Source: Panagrolaimus kolymaensis (lineage: Eukaryota > Nematoda > Chromadorea > Rhabditida > Panagrolaimidae). Taken from it: 64,000 nucleotides of DNA. The notes under the pieces were generated by a model that did not search any database, was not told the DNA's origin, and worked only from the letters and a program-made list of their open reading frames with translations. Position 1 is the stretch's first letter. Every line of letters begins with the position of its first letter. A program made the translations under genes and the position numbers. Positions 1-11,893 of this stretch are shown here, piece after piece. Where the stretch lies: the NCBI GenBank assembly GCA_028622995.1, contig JAJQJQ010000089.1, positions 124,001-188,000 on the forward strand, read 5' to 3'.

Positions 1-19
1 TACCCTTCTTCGTTTTCAG

Positions 20-181
20 TTTGGTCACAAAATCATATATTCGTTACCTTATGATCAATTCTTGGACAATGGCAAACCCGTTTATTACAACCTCAATGAT
101 GGTGCCACTCATGCTCATACAATGTTAATGGACGTTTCAGAATCAATATATGCCCATCTGCTTCCAAAAAGAAATGATTAG
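20..181 (+). CDS. 3' end of an unidentified gene (partial)
   Basis: The last exon starts after a TTTTCAG acceptor at 19 and encodes 53 residues ending at TAG 179-181; an AATAAA signal follows at 245-250. Only the C-terminus lies in the window, so the start and the upstream domains are missing. The residues include LPYDQFLDNGKPVYY and NDGATHAHTMLMDV, which I do not recognise as a family signature. The long open frame directly behind a canonical acceptor, plus the polyadenylation signal, supports a real coding exon. Function unknown. Confidence 0.6.
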   Translation, partial: FGHKIIYSLPYDQFLDNGKPVYYNLNDGATHAHTMLMDVSESIYAHLLPKRND

Positions 182-994
182 AGTTTGATAGGATTTTGTA
201 TTGTATTGTATTTTAATAAGCTTGTAACTATGTATGTAAATGGGAATAAACGATTTATTGTATTGGTTTTTTGCTTTGTTGTTTATTTACAGAATATTGA
301 GAAAATATTACTTTAGTATTTGAATCATTTTAGTTTTGAAAATCACCATTTTGTAAACATACATTATCTTGTTCAACATACACGGCTTAATGAAATAATG
401 CTATTGATAGTTTCTTGCTTAGCATGAATATGTTTTACCCAAGGACAACGATACGATAAAATATTTGAAGAATTTATATAAACAGATTTGGTGATTATCA
501 CGGCCAATTTTAAGTGTTAAAAAAAAGCTTACGATAAAATAAAAATTAATACATTCGCAGATAAATGATAAATATTGTAAGTTAAATCCATAAAAAATCT
601 CCCACTCAACCAAAAAATATTTAGGACATCAACGTTGCTATTAAAAAATTTGGAATAAGCGTGAAGCAAACAATAACCCACAAAAGTGATGGATAAAATA
701 AAAGCTTGAATAACTAATTTTTGTCATAATTGTTATTTTGTTCTTGCAGGAATATTTATTTGTTAAAAACTTTATGTTTTTATACCTTGTAATTGAATAT
801 GCAACAAAAAAAGATATTCCTTCAGAATGATACATAAAATTACAAAAAAAAGCGATCAAAAATTTTTCTTCGCTTCCATTTTTGGCAATACATCCAAAAC
901 AAAGAATCTCTGTATCGGAGGAATCTTGTTTTTGTCTTGACTTCAAAAATAACACTTTCAAATTAAATATTTTGTATCTTTTTAAAACTAACAA
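182..994. other. Intergenic, containing a receptor fragment and a short dispersed repeat
   Basis: Apart from the receptor fragment (533-723) I see no gene. About 60 bases at 449-510 (ACGATAAAATATTTGAAGAA onward) recur in the same orientation at 3881-3940. The remainder is AT-rich without long open frames. Confidence 0.5.
533..723 (-). pseudogene. Serpentine-receptor exon fragment
   Basis: Read on the minus strand, this stretch encodes KLVIQAFILSITFVGYC, then a segment ending YNIYHLSANVLIF, and stops at a GTAAGC donor (532-527). It is nearly the same as the last third of exon 1 of the three receptor copies at 11.9-16 kb. A TGA in frame (complement 724-726) sits immediately upstream and no 5' part is found, so this is an orphan fragment left by duplication or deletion. 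It is closest to the 11.9-12.9 kb copy. Confidence 0.75.
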
Positions 995-1965
995 ATGGAA
1001 TCGCAAAAAGAAGAGCCATCAACTAAACAATCATCAGAAGAAAAACAAGTTAAAAGTGAAGTGAAAGAAGAATCAATATCAGAATTCTCACATTTGTAAG
1101 TTTTTTTCTCACATTTTATGTTAGTTTGATTTAGCTGTAATAATTTCACTTTTGGCGATATCCATGCATATCCTTTTTATAAGGTGCTTTGAGCACAATC
1201 CATTGATCTTCTTTACTTATAATTTTTTTCTTTTAGGGATGTTCCGGGCCCTCAACTATCAAGTAATGCTTCCACTTTTACCAATGATTCTCCTGATACA
1301 TCACGACGAGCATCATCATCTTCAAGTTTATCTATGTATTCAACAAATGTTCCGAGTTTTTCAAACATGCATGGTACTAGTTCAACGGCTTCAATCTTTA
1401 ATCCACTGTATCGTGCATCAAATTATGCTCCACCTGTCGCGTGAGTCTATTTATACTTGCTTTTGACGTTATTTATGCTTGATATTTTCAATACATTTTT
1501 TCTTTTAGATCAACGAATACTCGAAAGAGGTCTTTCCAACCTTTTCAAGCATCAAGCTATGCTTCTACTTTTACCGGTGATTCTCCTGATACTATTCGAC
1601 AAGCAACTTCATCTTCTAATCCAGCAATCTATTCAGCAGCTCAAACTAAACGATCTAAAACAACTCATGGTACACAAACATTTGGTGCTGCATTTTGTGA
1701 AACTGAAGTGAATGCTAAAGGAAATCCTGTATTGCGCATCTATGATAACGAATGGAAAACTCAATGGCGTGAATTTTACTTTTCTAATCCAAGAGAACAT
1801 TACATTTGTAAAAAATGTGTCAAATTTGTTCCATCAATAACTGTAACTGCAACTGCTTTGGAAGATGGTAGTGGTGGATATAAAGTTAATGGTGCACATA
1901 TTTGTGAGCCTTTTATACGCAAAATTGAAATTTCGGATGTATTAGATAGTATCGATTCTTTGTAA
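995..1965 (+). CDS. Ser/Thr-rich protein with a CxxC...HxC zinc-like motif
   Basis: Exons 995-1095, 1237-1440 and 1509-1965 join in phase (GTAAGT/TTTTAG and GTGAGT/TTTTAG) to give 253 residues. The N-terminus is highly charged (Lys/Glu/Ser), the middle is Ser/Thr-rich, and the last 90 residues hold a compact domain: aromatic WREFYF, then CKKC, then about 28 residues on GAHICEPF. The spacing of two Cys, then His-x-Cys, resembles FLYWCH- or WRKY-GCM1-type zinc modules used by nematode DNA-binding proteins and transposase relatives, but the final pair is HxC rather than CxH, so the assignment is tentative. Exons 2 and 3 each carry a version of the same roughly 25-residue segment (NASTFTNDSPDTSRRAS and YASTFTGDSPDTIRQAT), an internal duplication. 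No signal peptide. A nuclear role is plausible but inferred. Confidence 0.6.
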
Positions 1966-2894
1966 TATTTTGTAACCGTGTATTAATATTTTCCTTTTTG
2001 ATATCGTGTCATATTCTATTATTGTCATTGTAAAATAAATATGATTTACCTTGTAATTTTTTGTTTGATGATAAAAAGAGGAAGAAGAAAAACTTAGGAT
2101 AAAGATGTTTGCGATTAAAGTTTGCGAAAGAATGGAAACTACAACCAGCAATAGCGATAAAAATAATAATCAACCTTTGACAAGGATAAGTATTAGTTTT
2201 TTATTATTTGTATTTTCAATGGCCTTTTGCTTTCATTTTTTGCTACATCTTGAGCTATGGTTATGGTTTTTTTCCATTTTGCATCGTTTATGACTAAAAT
2301 TATTATTTAAGTTAGTTACTTTAATTTTCACATCAATAAAAGTTTTTTTTATCAATGTATCAACTTCTTTCCTTATAAACGAGTTTCTTTTTTCTTTCAA
2401 GGTATGACCACTCGCCACTATTAAGATTTTAAAAGGAACTGCTTTTTTACTTCGTCCAACACATTCTCAAGTAGAGTGTCACTTAGATTTAAAAAAAAGC
2501 GAGAGTTTGGATACTTTGTTACGAATATCTATTTTTTAAATAAAGTTTTTTGTTCATTAGTTACTTCAAAATATGATTTTTTCTTGATTTTTAGCTTATA
2601 AAAAGTGCGTTGCAGTGGTCTAATATATCTTTTTTCGTGTCACGACACTCTTGATATTTTATATATTATCATTTCTTTAAAAAACGATTTTTTTAATGTG
2701 TAAATTTATTTGAAAGAAAAAAACGTATGATTTGACAAAGTTGCAAAAAAAAATTATTTCTAGTTCGTAAAATAGTAAAAAAGGTAAAAGATTTATAACA
2801 ATGCCTATTCATTAGGTCTTTTTTTATTAATGGTTTGCAAAAAACATAATTTTTGAGAAATTCTGCTAAGAAAGCCAAAAAAAAGTTTGAGATA
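1966..2894. other. Intergenic; no supported gene
   Basis: Very AT-rich, with many homopolymer runs. The ORFs here are short, low-complexity and Phe/Lys-rich, as expected from base composition. No RNA gene or repeat seen. Confidence 0.5.
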
Positions 2895-3704
2895 CTAATA
2901 AATTTCTATTTCGGGTTTTTCTTCTTCATCCCAACCTTGGAACATCTCATCGATAGTAGATAGCAAATTTTGCTTATAAGATTCAGCATTATTCATAAAA
3001 AGTCCAAATCCAAAGTAGGTACGTTTATCTGAATTGTTTTTGATAAAAATACATAAAAGTGACAAATCTAAATCTGCAGCGAAGTTACCAATATTAAAGC
3101 AGAAACGCTCGAATTTCGAATTAAATTGTAAAGAATTCATTTTCTCAAAAGTTTTGGAGGTAAAGATTTCGCTTCCACGTTCAAAATGTAAACACAAAAT
3201 ATTGGGTACTTTTTCAAGAATACAGTTCCACGAAACAAAATCACCAACGTCGTTTCGAATATTTACGTTTACTAACCATAACGTATTTATCTTCCCGCCA
3301 TTCACAAGAAAATCCATTTCATTTAAAGTTAAATTTTGATGGAAAAGATGTAAAGCGAAAAGGTTGCAACGATAAATATATGATAAATTTTCTAATTGAT
3401 AGTGCTCAGCTTGTAAACCATCTGTCAACCAATATTTAAAATTATTGAAATAAAATTTTAGTTTTTTTTCGTAATAAAATCCACTAACAAATAAATCCTG
3501 ATAATATACAACTTCGATGGGAATAATTATAATTTTATTTTGTTTAAAAAAGTATTTACAAGTTTTTTGCAACTTTTGAAGTCCATTGGCAGAATTGGGA
3601 TTTTCATTAATATAAGAAATAATCCCAAATGGAAGGGAAAAATATTGACGTTGAACTGAATTGAAAGTTGCAGGATTTGGATGAATAAACTCAGCATCAA
3701 CCAT
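2895..3704 (-). CDS. F-box-like protein of a nematode-expanded family
   Basis: Single open frame of 269 residues, starting at ATG 3704-3702. Residues about 18-60 (QRQYFSLPFGIISYINENP, then QKTCKYFFKQNKI) match the start of an F-box-like helical domain: a hydrophobic LP..I..YI segment, then a KTCKYF motif. That form is familiar from large Tylenchina families annotated as F-box proteins. The rest has Leu/Asn-rich beta-strand spacing like the ligand-binding C-terminal half of such proteins. If the family assignment holds, it would bind Skp1 and present a substrate to a cullin ubiquitin ligase. No intron is needed. The call rests on pattern memory of the family, not on a catalytic motif. Confidence 0.6.
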   Translation of the reverse strand: MVDAEFIHPNPATFNSVQRQYFSLPFGIISYINENPNSANGLQKLQKTCKYFFKQNKIIIIPIEVVYYQDLFVSGFYYEKKLKFYFNNFKYWLTDGLQAEHYQLENLSYIYRCNLFALHLFHQNLTLNEMDFLVNGGKINTLWLVNVNIRNDVGDFVSWNCILEKVPNILCLHFERGSEIFTSKTFEKMNSLQFNSKFERFCFNIGNFAADLDLSLLCIFIKNNSDKRTYFGFGLFMNNAESYKQNLLSTIDEMFQGWDEEEKPEIEIY

Positions 3705-4358
3705 TTTTGGTGAAAACGATTAAACAAAAAAAAAATGATTGCAAAAAATAGTATAAATAAAGACTGCAGAAACAAGGTGGTCAGCGAAATTATTGTTGTT
3801 TACTGCTTGAAAAAAATGGGCATCGTTTTGACACTTTTATTTGCTTTGTGATACAAACTGCTATATTTATTGAACTATAAATAACGATAAAATATTTGGA
3901 AGAATTTACATAAACAGATTTGGTGATTATCGATTCGAATTTAATGAGTCAATCGTTGAATTTCTTTCGATGGTTTTTAACTGCATTGTTTCATTTTTGT
4001 GGTCCTCTACTTAAAAAATCTTGTTATCTAACAACTCAAAGAAAATGTTATGAAGTTGCAATGCTTTTGATTCCTGTAATCAAGTGTAAACGCACAAAGA
4101 GTAAACTTGTTAATCCCCAACATTTTGCCTCTGTGTTTTCGACCAAAAGCGAGGAAAAAGGCTAATGAAAAGAGAAATCATACAATAAAGTTTATTGAAA
4201 AGTAAAAGACAAACAAGCGTACAAAATGAAAATGAAAACAATAACAAATAAAAGTACACACAAAACAAAATAATACATATCAAATAATCATGCAACCATC
4301 TTTCAACAATACAAAATAAACCTAATAAACAAGCAAGCTAACATCAATGGAAGCCATA
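3705..4358. other. Intergenic with a second copy of a short repeat
   Basis: Positions 3881-3940 repeat the 449-510 sequence almost exactly. Otherwise AT-rich; the ORF at 3920-4165 has no recognisable motif and no splice context. Confidence 0.4.
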
Positions 4359-5137
4359 TCAAAGACCATCAACTTCATTCTCGACGATTTCAGCTTTCGG
4401 TGATTTCATTGAAAGAAGTTCAAAACAATTATCAACAACATTTTCATCAACAGCTTCGATTTTTGGAGATTTCATTGGAGAAACTTCATCAGCAATTTGA
4501 GATTGTGGAGTTGAAGAACGTCGTTGAGCAAGTTTTGGAGCATCTTTCTTTGTCCATGGAAGAGGCGAATTTCCAGCTTTCATTTCATATCGTCGACGAG
4601 AGTTGGTAAACCAATTTCGAATTTGCTTATTTGTGAATCCAGTTTCTTGAGCAAGTTGTCTGACTTCTTGAGATGATGGATAAGGATGTCGAAGGTTTGC
4701 CATCATCCAATCTTGGAGAGGTTTCGAGGATTCAGAGTTGACAGCAACTTTGTATTCACGTTGAGTAGAAGTCCATTGATGTTTCGTTGGTGTTGATGCT
4801 TTTGATGACGAAGATGATGTTGAAGGAAACACTTCATTTTTGATGGTTGAAGAAGCAGCGAGGATGTTCGAAATATTGACCAAAGCAGTGATGGAAGCCA
4901 TGAGGTCTTCTTGAGATATCGAAGGCTCCTAAAAATGAATATTCGAAAGTTAAAGGAATATCAAACAAATAAACTTACAGATTCTTGTTTTGGAGAAACT
5001 GAATGAAGAGGCGATGATGGAGTGCCAAACATTGAAGGATTAAAGTCAATAGGAGATTTTCCACCAGCAGCAGCCAACGAATTCATGAGCATCATTTGAG
5101 AGTATTGTTGAAAGAAGTTCATTCCAGTTTGAGCCAT
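4359..5137 (-). CDS. TALE-class homeodomain protein
   Basis: Exons 4979-5137 and 4359-4928 join in phase 0 (GTAAGT/TTTTAG) to give 242 residues. Residues about 105-168 form a homeodomain with the three-residue TALE insertion: HPYPSS between helices 1 and 2, then a recognition helix KQIRNWFTNSRRR with W159, F160, N162 and basic residues. TALE factors bind DNA, usually as cofactors of other homeodomain proteins. Recognition-helix position 50 is Thr (T161), whereas Ile, Gly or Ala is usual in TALE proteins. The region before the domain is Ser-rich, and the C-terminal tail contains two copies of MKSPK next to acidic stretches, possible proline-directed phosphorylation sites. I cannot assign it to Meis, PBC, Irx or TGIF. 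Confidence 0.85.
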
Positions 5138-5642
5138 ATTTGAATAAATAATAACACAATTCTTTAACCAAAATAAACCAAAAAAGAGCAGCAGATAAAA
5201 AAAAAATCAAACAAGATTTATAAAGTTTGAAAGATGAATGAAAAAAAGATTCGATTTTGAAATGCTGCGAATAAATGAAAAGCTAATTGGCGCGAAAAGC
5301 ATTTTAGCACCTTTTTGGGTCATGGAAAGAATTGTTTTTTGAAAAAGGCTTTGAAAAATATAATGAAAAGCAACGAATAAAGGCTTTTTTGAGGCAATCA
5401 AAGTAAAAAAAAGTGAAACAGTTTTTATGGGCTTTTTTTTCAGGTTTATTAGTACGTAAACAAATTATTACATAACGACTTTCTTTATGATTTTAATTGG
5501 AGACTGTGGTATTGGTTTTTCTTAAATGTTTATGCTATGATTTTTACGTTATTATTTATTTTTGACAAAAATTTTTTGAATAAAGCCAAAGATAAAAAGT
5601 TACTTCATTTTTTTTAATAAAAATTTTCCAAACAAAAAAAGT
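5138..5642. other. Intergenic between homeobox gene and Hsp70 paralog A
   Basis: AT-rich. AATAAAG motifs on either strand could serve as polyadenylation signals. No gene seen. Confidence 0.4.
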
Positions 5643-8425
5643 CTAATAAAAAGAAGGTTTATGTGAAACTCCTTTAAGCATGCAACCATACAATGAAGCT
5701 CCATTTGATACAAGTTTTTCTGAATCATTCAAAGAAATTATATCCGAATTTGGAAATATTGTTTGTAGCAAATTTGTTATCATTGGCATTTTACTTGCTC
5801 CACCTATTTTTAAAATTTGTTGAATCTGATATGGATCCAAATTAGCTTCGAGGAGAGTGTTATTGATCGTTGTTTTGATTCGTGCAAGTAATTCACTAGA
5901 AATTATTTCAAAAATGTTTCGCTTTATTTCAATGTCTGCGTCGATGTTTGAATTAAAATCGTCTACTTCTAACCTAAAAACGCAGTAATTTAGGTTATCA
6001 AAGTCTTTTATAATCGTTTCAAAATTTTGTGTAACACCTTTTGGATGGCAAAGATACTTACTTATCTTCCATTCTCAAACTTAAATTATGTTTAATTCTT
6101 TGACATTTTTCCATTAATTTAAATTTCTTTCTTTCAGAAGCCATAACTTCAATTTGAAATTTAGTTAATAAAATTGTTGTAAAATAATTTAATAAAAGTT
6201 CATCAAAATCTCGACCTCCTAGATTATCATCGAATCCAGTGCTGAGAACTTGTAAATAACTTCCAAGTATAGTTGCAATACAAATATTTAAATGTCCGCC
6301 TCCAAGATCGAATAATAAAATAGTGTTTTGATCTTGAATGGGATAATTAAAATGATATGATAATATCGATGCTATGGGTTCCAACATTATGTAAACAGTA
6401 TCCCATCCGGCTGCCTTAGCTGAATTAAAAATTGCATTAATTTTTTCTTCATTGTAAGACAAAGGCACAGTAATCACAGCATCAGTGAGTTTGGAATTGG
6501 TGGTATGTTTTTCAACTGCGTCTTTAATGGCCTTAAAAATAACCGAACATACATCATCCGGAGTTAACCACATTTTCCCGGAATATGTATTTAATCCAAT
6601 TTCGACTCCATTTTCTCCTTCAGCGAGTTCAAACCTCCAAAGAATATCCACTTTAACTTCTGATAAATTTCTTCTTCCCAAAATTCTTTTTACATCAAAA
6701 ATAGTATAACTTGATTCATCTCTAATTTTATAAATTGCAGCTTCACCACATTTTGTTTTTTCATCGCTATAAGATACAAAAGAAATTAAAGAATTTCCTG
6801 GAGATATTGGATCCAAAGGAAAAACATCAAAGCCGCCTTCATCGGAGTTTATGGAAGCAAAACATTGAGTTGTTCCAAAATTTATTCCTATTATTGGTTG
6901 ATGACAATCGTAAAATGAGTGGTGTTCGGGTAATAAATAAATATTGCTGTCGTTGTTAATCGATGCTTGACGAATCAAGGAAGGTTGAGTTCGAATGGGT
7001 TGTGTTGAGTGTTTGACTAAAAATATAAAAACGGAAATTATCTTTTTTTTCTGTAAAAGTTAAAAATTGGAATAAATAATGAAACAAAATTTCTCTGCGT
7101 TTTTTTTTGTGAGATTCGCAAAAGTAAAAAAAATAATTTTTAAGGGAAGATTGGGCCAAAAAAAACTTTCATTTTGATAAAAAAAAACTAACCTAAAGAA
7201 TTTTCAGCTGTAAAAGAATAAATTCCATCTTCGTTAATTGAAAATAAAATATCAATGGCTTTATTTTTTGGAAGACTATAAACTTTTGTAAAACTTTCCC
7301 GGAAGATTTCATTCACCTAAAAATATTTAGCTTTCGACCTGTCATTTTCTTAAATTTAAAAATATCAATCAAACAACGAACTTTGCATAAATTTTCTGTT
7401 TCATTCGTTAATGTGACACTAATACTTTCATTAAAAGGCAATTCAATGGCTTTGGGAATTTCATAAATATATTCATCCGCAATATTTAAAATTATATCTT
7501 TGCCAAAAGTATTTTGAGCATTTCGAGCTGCCACACTTTTATCATTCGAATTTATTCGAGCTTTAATAACTGCGGCTTCAGAAAAGAATTGAAATGAATA
7601 TTCAAATATTTTTGGATTTATTTGAAAATAATGAGTAAATTCTTTTTTTAAACATGATTCAACAATAAAAATTGGTAAAGTTTTTTGTGTTTCATTTATT
7701 TTTTGTTTTAATATTTCCCAATCCGTGGATTCGCTATGGTCCTAGAAAAAAAAGTAAAAAATTTAAAATTATAAAAAATTTCCCACAGTTTTTTTGATAG
7801 AAAAAAAGGAACCCAAAAATTTTTACAAAAAATAATTTAGCTTTGTATTAAAAATTTTTTATAAAAAGCTTACAGTAACAAAAGAATGTTGCAAAACAGC
7901 GCCTTGATTTTCAACAAGCCAAATTTGCATACATATTCCATTTTCACCATAAACATAAATAATACAAACCATCATTTTTTCAAATACATGATTCATCGTT
8001 TGTTCCACAGCTTGAATATAAAATGCAACATCCCGCGAAATTAAATGAACTGAATAATATCCATTATTTTTAGCGGCTTTTATGCAAGCTTTAAGAAAAT
8101 CATTTGAATCTGATCCATCACAACAAATTACAATTTGGCCTATTCCAACTTTACTAATTGTATGATTAATTATTTTAAATAAATGATTGCATTCATTTGG
8201 ATAATTGCAATCTAAAAATTATCAATTTCAGAATATTTTTTAGTTTTGAACCTCACTGCTAAATTTTAGAAAAATCTTTGAACTTTGGACTCAGAATTTT
8301 ACAATTCTTAATTAATAAAATAAAAACTTACGATAATTTAAGCTGATGGTAGTAATTTCTTGATTTAATGGATCATAAATAGAAACTTTTCCCCAATGTG
8401 GCTCAATTCCAATATGTTTTAACAT
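5643..8425 (-). CDS. Tandem Hsp70-like protein, paralog A (degenerate ATPase)
   Basis: Six exons: 8332-8425, 7874-8211, 7382-7741, 7193-7316, 6062-7016, 5643-5973; 733 residues, phases matching paralogs B and C (exon 1 is 94 bases in all three). Residues 1-305 form the N-terminal half: a beta start MLKHIGIEPHWGKVSIYD without a P-loop, a region with AAVIKARIN like the end of an Hsp70 NBD, then an SBD-beta-like stretch. Residues about 347-733 are a second, full-length Hsp70 NBD: GINFGTTQCF, FDVKRILGR, VITVPLSYN, LLFDLGGGHLNIC, NLGGRDFDEL, ILKIGGASKMPM. No substrate domain follows. Compared with B and C, the phosphate-1 Asp is Asn (N351) and GGGTLD has become GGGHLN, so ATP hydrolysis is probably impaired. 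The intron after SFVT is absent in B and C. The exon 3 donor (AAA then GTTCGT) was chosen by alignment to B and C. Cytosolic by default; no signal peptide. Confidence 0.8.
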
Positions 8426-8904
8426 TTATTATTTGTTTTTGGTTTTTAAAAAAAAACCACGACTCGTTTGACAATGACGCGATGAGTAATACTTTCTTTC
8501 TTTTTTATTTTGAACATTAATGAAAGAAAAGACAAAAAAAAAATGAAAAAAAAGAATGATAAGAAATTTGGAAACATTAATTTTTTTAAAGCTAAATAAG
8601 CTATTTCGCAATATAAAAAAGGATATATGCACAACTTTTATGTTTAATTTTTTGAGACTATCTGAAACATATTTCATTAAAAATTTTAAAAGTGATTGAT
8701 CTGAAACTTTTTTAAATTTTAAATTGGAATGTTAAAAATCGTTAAAACATTCATTTTTGAGTAATAAAAGCTCAACTCCTCTTTTTTTGCTTTTTATTGA
8801 TTGATTTTTTTTTTGCTTTAAAGTTTTTCCTTTTTTGTTTGTTTACTCTTTTTTTTTTTTGCAACACCTTTTAAAGCTTCAACGCCGCTTTTGGGCAAGA
8901 CAAG
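8426..8904. other. Intergenic; probable promoter space between divergent genes
   Basis: Hsp70 paralog A (minus) and the GST gene (plus) are transcribed away from each other here, so both promoters should lie in these bases. I see poly(A/T) tracts but no clear TATA box or heat-shock element array. Confidence 0.4.
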
Positions 8905-9783
8905 ATGGTCCATTATAAATTAACATATTTTGATCTTCGCGGCATTGCTGAACCTATTCGACTTATGTTTCATTATTTACAAATTCCATTTGATGATATT
9001 CGAATAAAATTTGATGACTGGGAATCAATCAAATCAAGTAAAAAAAATTTCGCCGCAAAAAAACTTACAAAAACTTTTAAATTTTAGCAACTCCACATGG
9101 AAAATTACCATATTTGGAAGTGGATGGAAAAGTAATTCCTCAAAGTTTTGCAATTGCTCGATTTATTGCAAGAAAATATAGTAAGTTTAGAATTGAGTTT
9201 TATTACTAAAGGTCACGAAATGAAAAAAAACTGTAGAAAAAATAAGGTTCCTTTTTTTATTTTTATGCAAAAAACAAAGAAATTTTCATAAAAATTTTTT
9301 TATTTCCAGATTTGGCCGGCAAAGATGAATTTGAGCAAGCTCAAGTTGATGCATTAGCTGATTTTCTTCGAGATATGCAATATGACCATTTTTCTCCTTA
9401 CATGTATGTCTTACAAGGTTATGATGAAGGTGATAAAGTAATCAAACATTTTTCCCATTTTTTCATTCTTCAATTAAGCAAATTAAATAATTTAGGACCA
9501 ACTTCGAAAAGATTCCTTTCTTCCAGCGGTGAAACAAAATTTTACATTTTTGGTTAAAACTCTCAAAGAAGCAAACTCAGGTTTTTATATGCAAAGTGGA
9601 ATAACATGGGCTGATTTTGTAATTAGCCAATATTTAAACTTGGTTCATCGATATGATTCTGAATGCTTCAAAGATTATCCAGAATTGATTGAACACATTG
9701 AAAGAATTCATGCATTTCCACAACTTCAAAATTATTTGGAAAAACGAAAGAATGTGCTTTTTCACATGGGTGAAAAACCTTAG
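8905..9783 (+). CDS. Glutathione S-transferase, sigma/nematode class
   Basis: Four exons, 8905-9037, 9088-9180, 9310-9437 and 9496-9783, give 213 residues, the usual GST length. The N-terminal thioredoxin-like domain starts [19 protein letters not shown]; Tyr8 is the expected catalytic tyrosine that activates glutathione. The glutathione-site motif [16 protein letters not shown] supplies the cis-Pro and the Gln-Ser pair. An all-helical C-terminal domain follows, with [15 protein letters not shown] in the position of the conserved N-capping and hydrophobic staple region. Such enzymes conjugate glutathione to electrophiles, and the sigma class also acts in prostaglandin or lipid-peroxide handling. 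All introns are 50-130 bases and in phase. Nothing abnormal seen. Confidence 0.92.
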
Positions 9784-10238
9784 AAACTTGTGAAATCGTT
9801 CTTCTAAAATTCACACGAGTAAAGTTAGGTTATTTAAAAAAAAGGTTTGTGCTTTATAATACTTTGCAAATCAATGGAAAATATGCACTTCTTATTGCTT
9901 TTCTAAAACTTTCTTCAAGTATTCTGTTTGCTTTGTTAGATGGCTTAACCCCAAAAAAAAATAAATGAAAGGATAATAAACGGAGATATGTAATCAAACA
10001 AAAACATGAAATCGCAGGTGAAAGTTAAAAATGAACTCAAAAAATTTTTAACAAAGTTTTAACGTCAAAAAATGTGTTCCTATGAATCTAAGTTTTTCAA
10101 GTCCATGTTTAATTTCTTATTCAATCCAATTACAAAAATTTAGACATATTCTATAAACTTTATAAAAACACAAAGGATACAAAAAAATGAATGAACACGA
10201 AAAAGAGACAACAAAATTTACAACCAAAGAAAGAAAAA
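9784..10238. other. Intergenic between convergent genes
   Basis: Probable 3' UTRs of the GST gene (plus) and the BTB-MATH gene (minus). No other feature seen. Confidence 0.4.
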
Positions 10239-11377
10239 TCAGGTTTCGATAACGTTACAACAAGCATCGGTAAGAATTGTGAGAGCAAAATCTTTATCAA
10301 GAATGCCAATATCATTTACAGGAGTTCCATGTTTGAGTGATTGTGCTAAAACTTCAGCACACTTTTCTTTGAGCTTGACAGCATTTGTAATTATGGAGCA
10401 ATTTGCAAGATGACAAACATTTGAAGCGGATACATCTTTAATTAAAGAAGCTTCAAAGCGAGTCTATAAAGTGATAACATAATGTTAAAAGAAGTTCATA
10501 TAATATTATAACAACCTTAAGATCACCAATACCGTATTTGACAGAAAATTGCAAAAGTTTCATTTTGTCTTTCAAATCCAAAACATTTGAAGCTTCACCA
10601 AGATAACAAAACTGAACAGCACAATCAATAACCTTGAACGTGAAATCGGTAATATCCATAGATTCTTTGATACCAGTTTCGAAGATTTCTTTAAAAACTG
10701 GAGATTGAGCAGAGAGAATACATTTATGAACCTAAAAAGCATACAATGTGATTGGAATATAAGAATGTAAGCTTACTTTGATCGACTTTTTACCAGCTTT
10801 AATAGTAAAATCTTTGTCGTCATTCTTCCATAACTTTTGACCAATATGTTCATCATCAAATTTGATTCCATTTTCATTTGCAGAAATTCTTTCTCTTTCA
10901 ACACTCAAGGTTCCTTCACAAGTGATAGTTAATTTTCCATCAACAATATATTTCTTTTCTGGATCAAACAGTTCAGCAGTTTCACATAATACGAATCCAT
11001 AACCAAGTGAATATATATAGTTAAATTCCGTGGTCTTGGTTATTCCAGCAGATTCAATAGTATATTTAACATTAGTTTTCATTTTCTTTTCATTTCCACG
11101 TACTAAATTCAAGCTAATCCATACATTTTTTCCAATAGGTTGATAAGGATAAATTGAAATAAAATATTTGACATCAGGAATATTTAAAGCGTCGAATTTT
11201 TCTGTTTCCAAGTATCCATTAGTTGTTGAATCTCTCAAAGATGTCAATGTTTTTTCGTTGATGATCCATTTGATTGAAATAGGACATTCAAGATTCTAAA
11301 ATAAGCAGCAGTTACATGGATTTAATTTTAAAATAAAGACTTACATAAGTTGAAGAAGTTGCTGCAGTGGTATCCAT
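10239..11377 (-). CDS. BTB-MATH domain protein
   Basis: Four exons, 11345-11377, 10777-11295, 10516-10731 and 10239-10463, all phase 0, give 330 residues. After a short leader comes a MATH-like beta-sandwich (residues about 15-165; IYPYQPIGKNVWISLNLVRG, FNYIYSLGYGFVLCETAELF). A BTB domain follows, starting DKDFTIKAGKKSIKVHKCIL and containing AQSPVFKEIFETGIKES and the helical end with DLKDKMKLLQFSVKYGI. MATH-BTB proteins are substrate adaptors for Cul3 ubiquitin ligases and are greatly expanded in nematodes. The intron positions (after SIK and after DLK) are the same as in the gene at 32.5 kb, so the two are paralogs. No damage seen. Confidence 0.9.
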
Positions 11378-11893
11378 AACAATTGTTGAAGAAAGTCACT
11401 GAAAATAAAGCAATAATTACATAGTTTTAAAAGGTACAAAACTAGAAAAGGAACACGACAAAAATATTTATTTGAAACAAATAAAAAAGCTTTTTTTACA
11501 ACAACAAAAAAACCGACAAAGAAGATACCGAAACGACAAAATTATAAAACTAAAGAAATTTTTACATGCAATGAAAAGGTTGGTAAAGCAGGAGAAAAAA
11601 AATGGCGCCTTTCTTTTCAAAACCTTTAAATACAAAATGAAATTTTGTTTTTTTAGAAAAATCAATCAAAACTATTTTTCGTTTATGACAACGTAAATGG
11701 ATTTAAATTTTTTTTTCAGTTGCTCCCTTTATTTTTTTATTCATTGTTCAGTTGAATGAATCAGTTAACATTATAATCACAAGATAAATAAAGTATTAAA
11801 AAAAACAAAGAGTTATCCCTTTAAGTGAAAAATTAAAGTTTATATTTTTATTTAACGAAATAAATTTTGGAACCAGATTTTTATTATATTTTT
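11378..11893. other. Intergenic; no supported gene
   Basis: AT-rich; only low-complexity Lys/Phe-rich ORFs. Confidence 0.4.
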
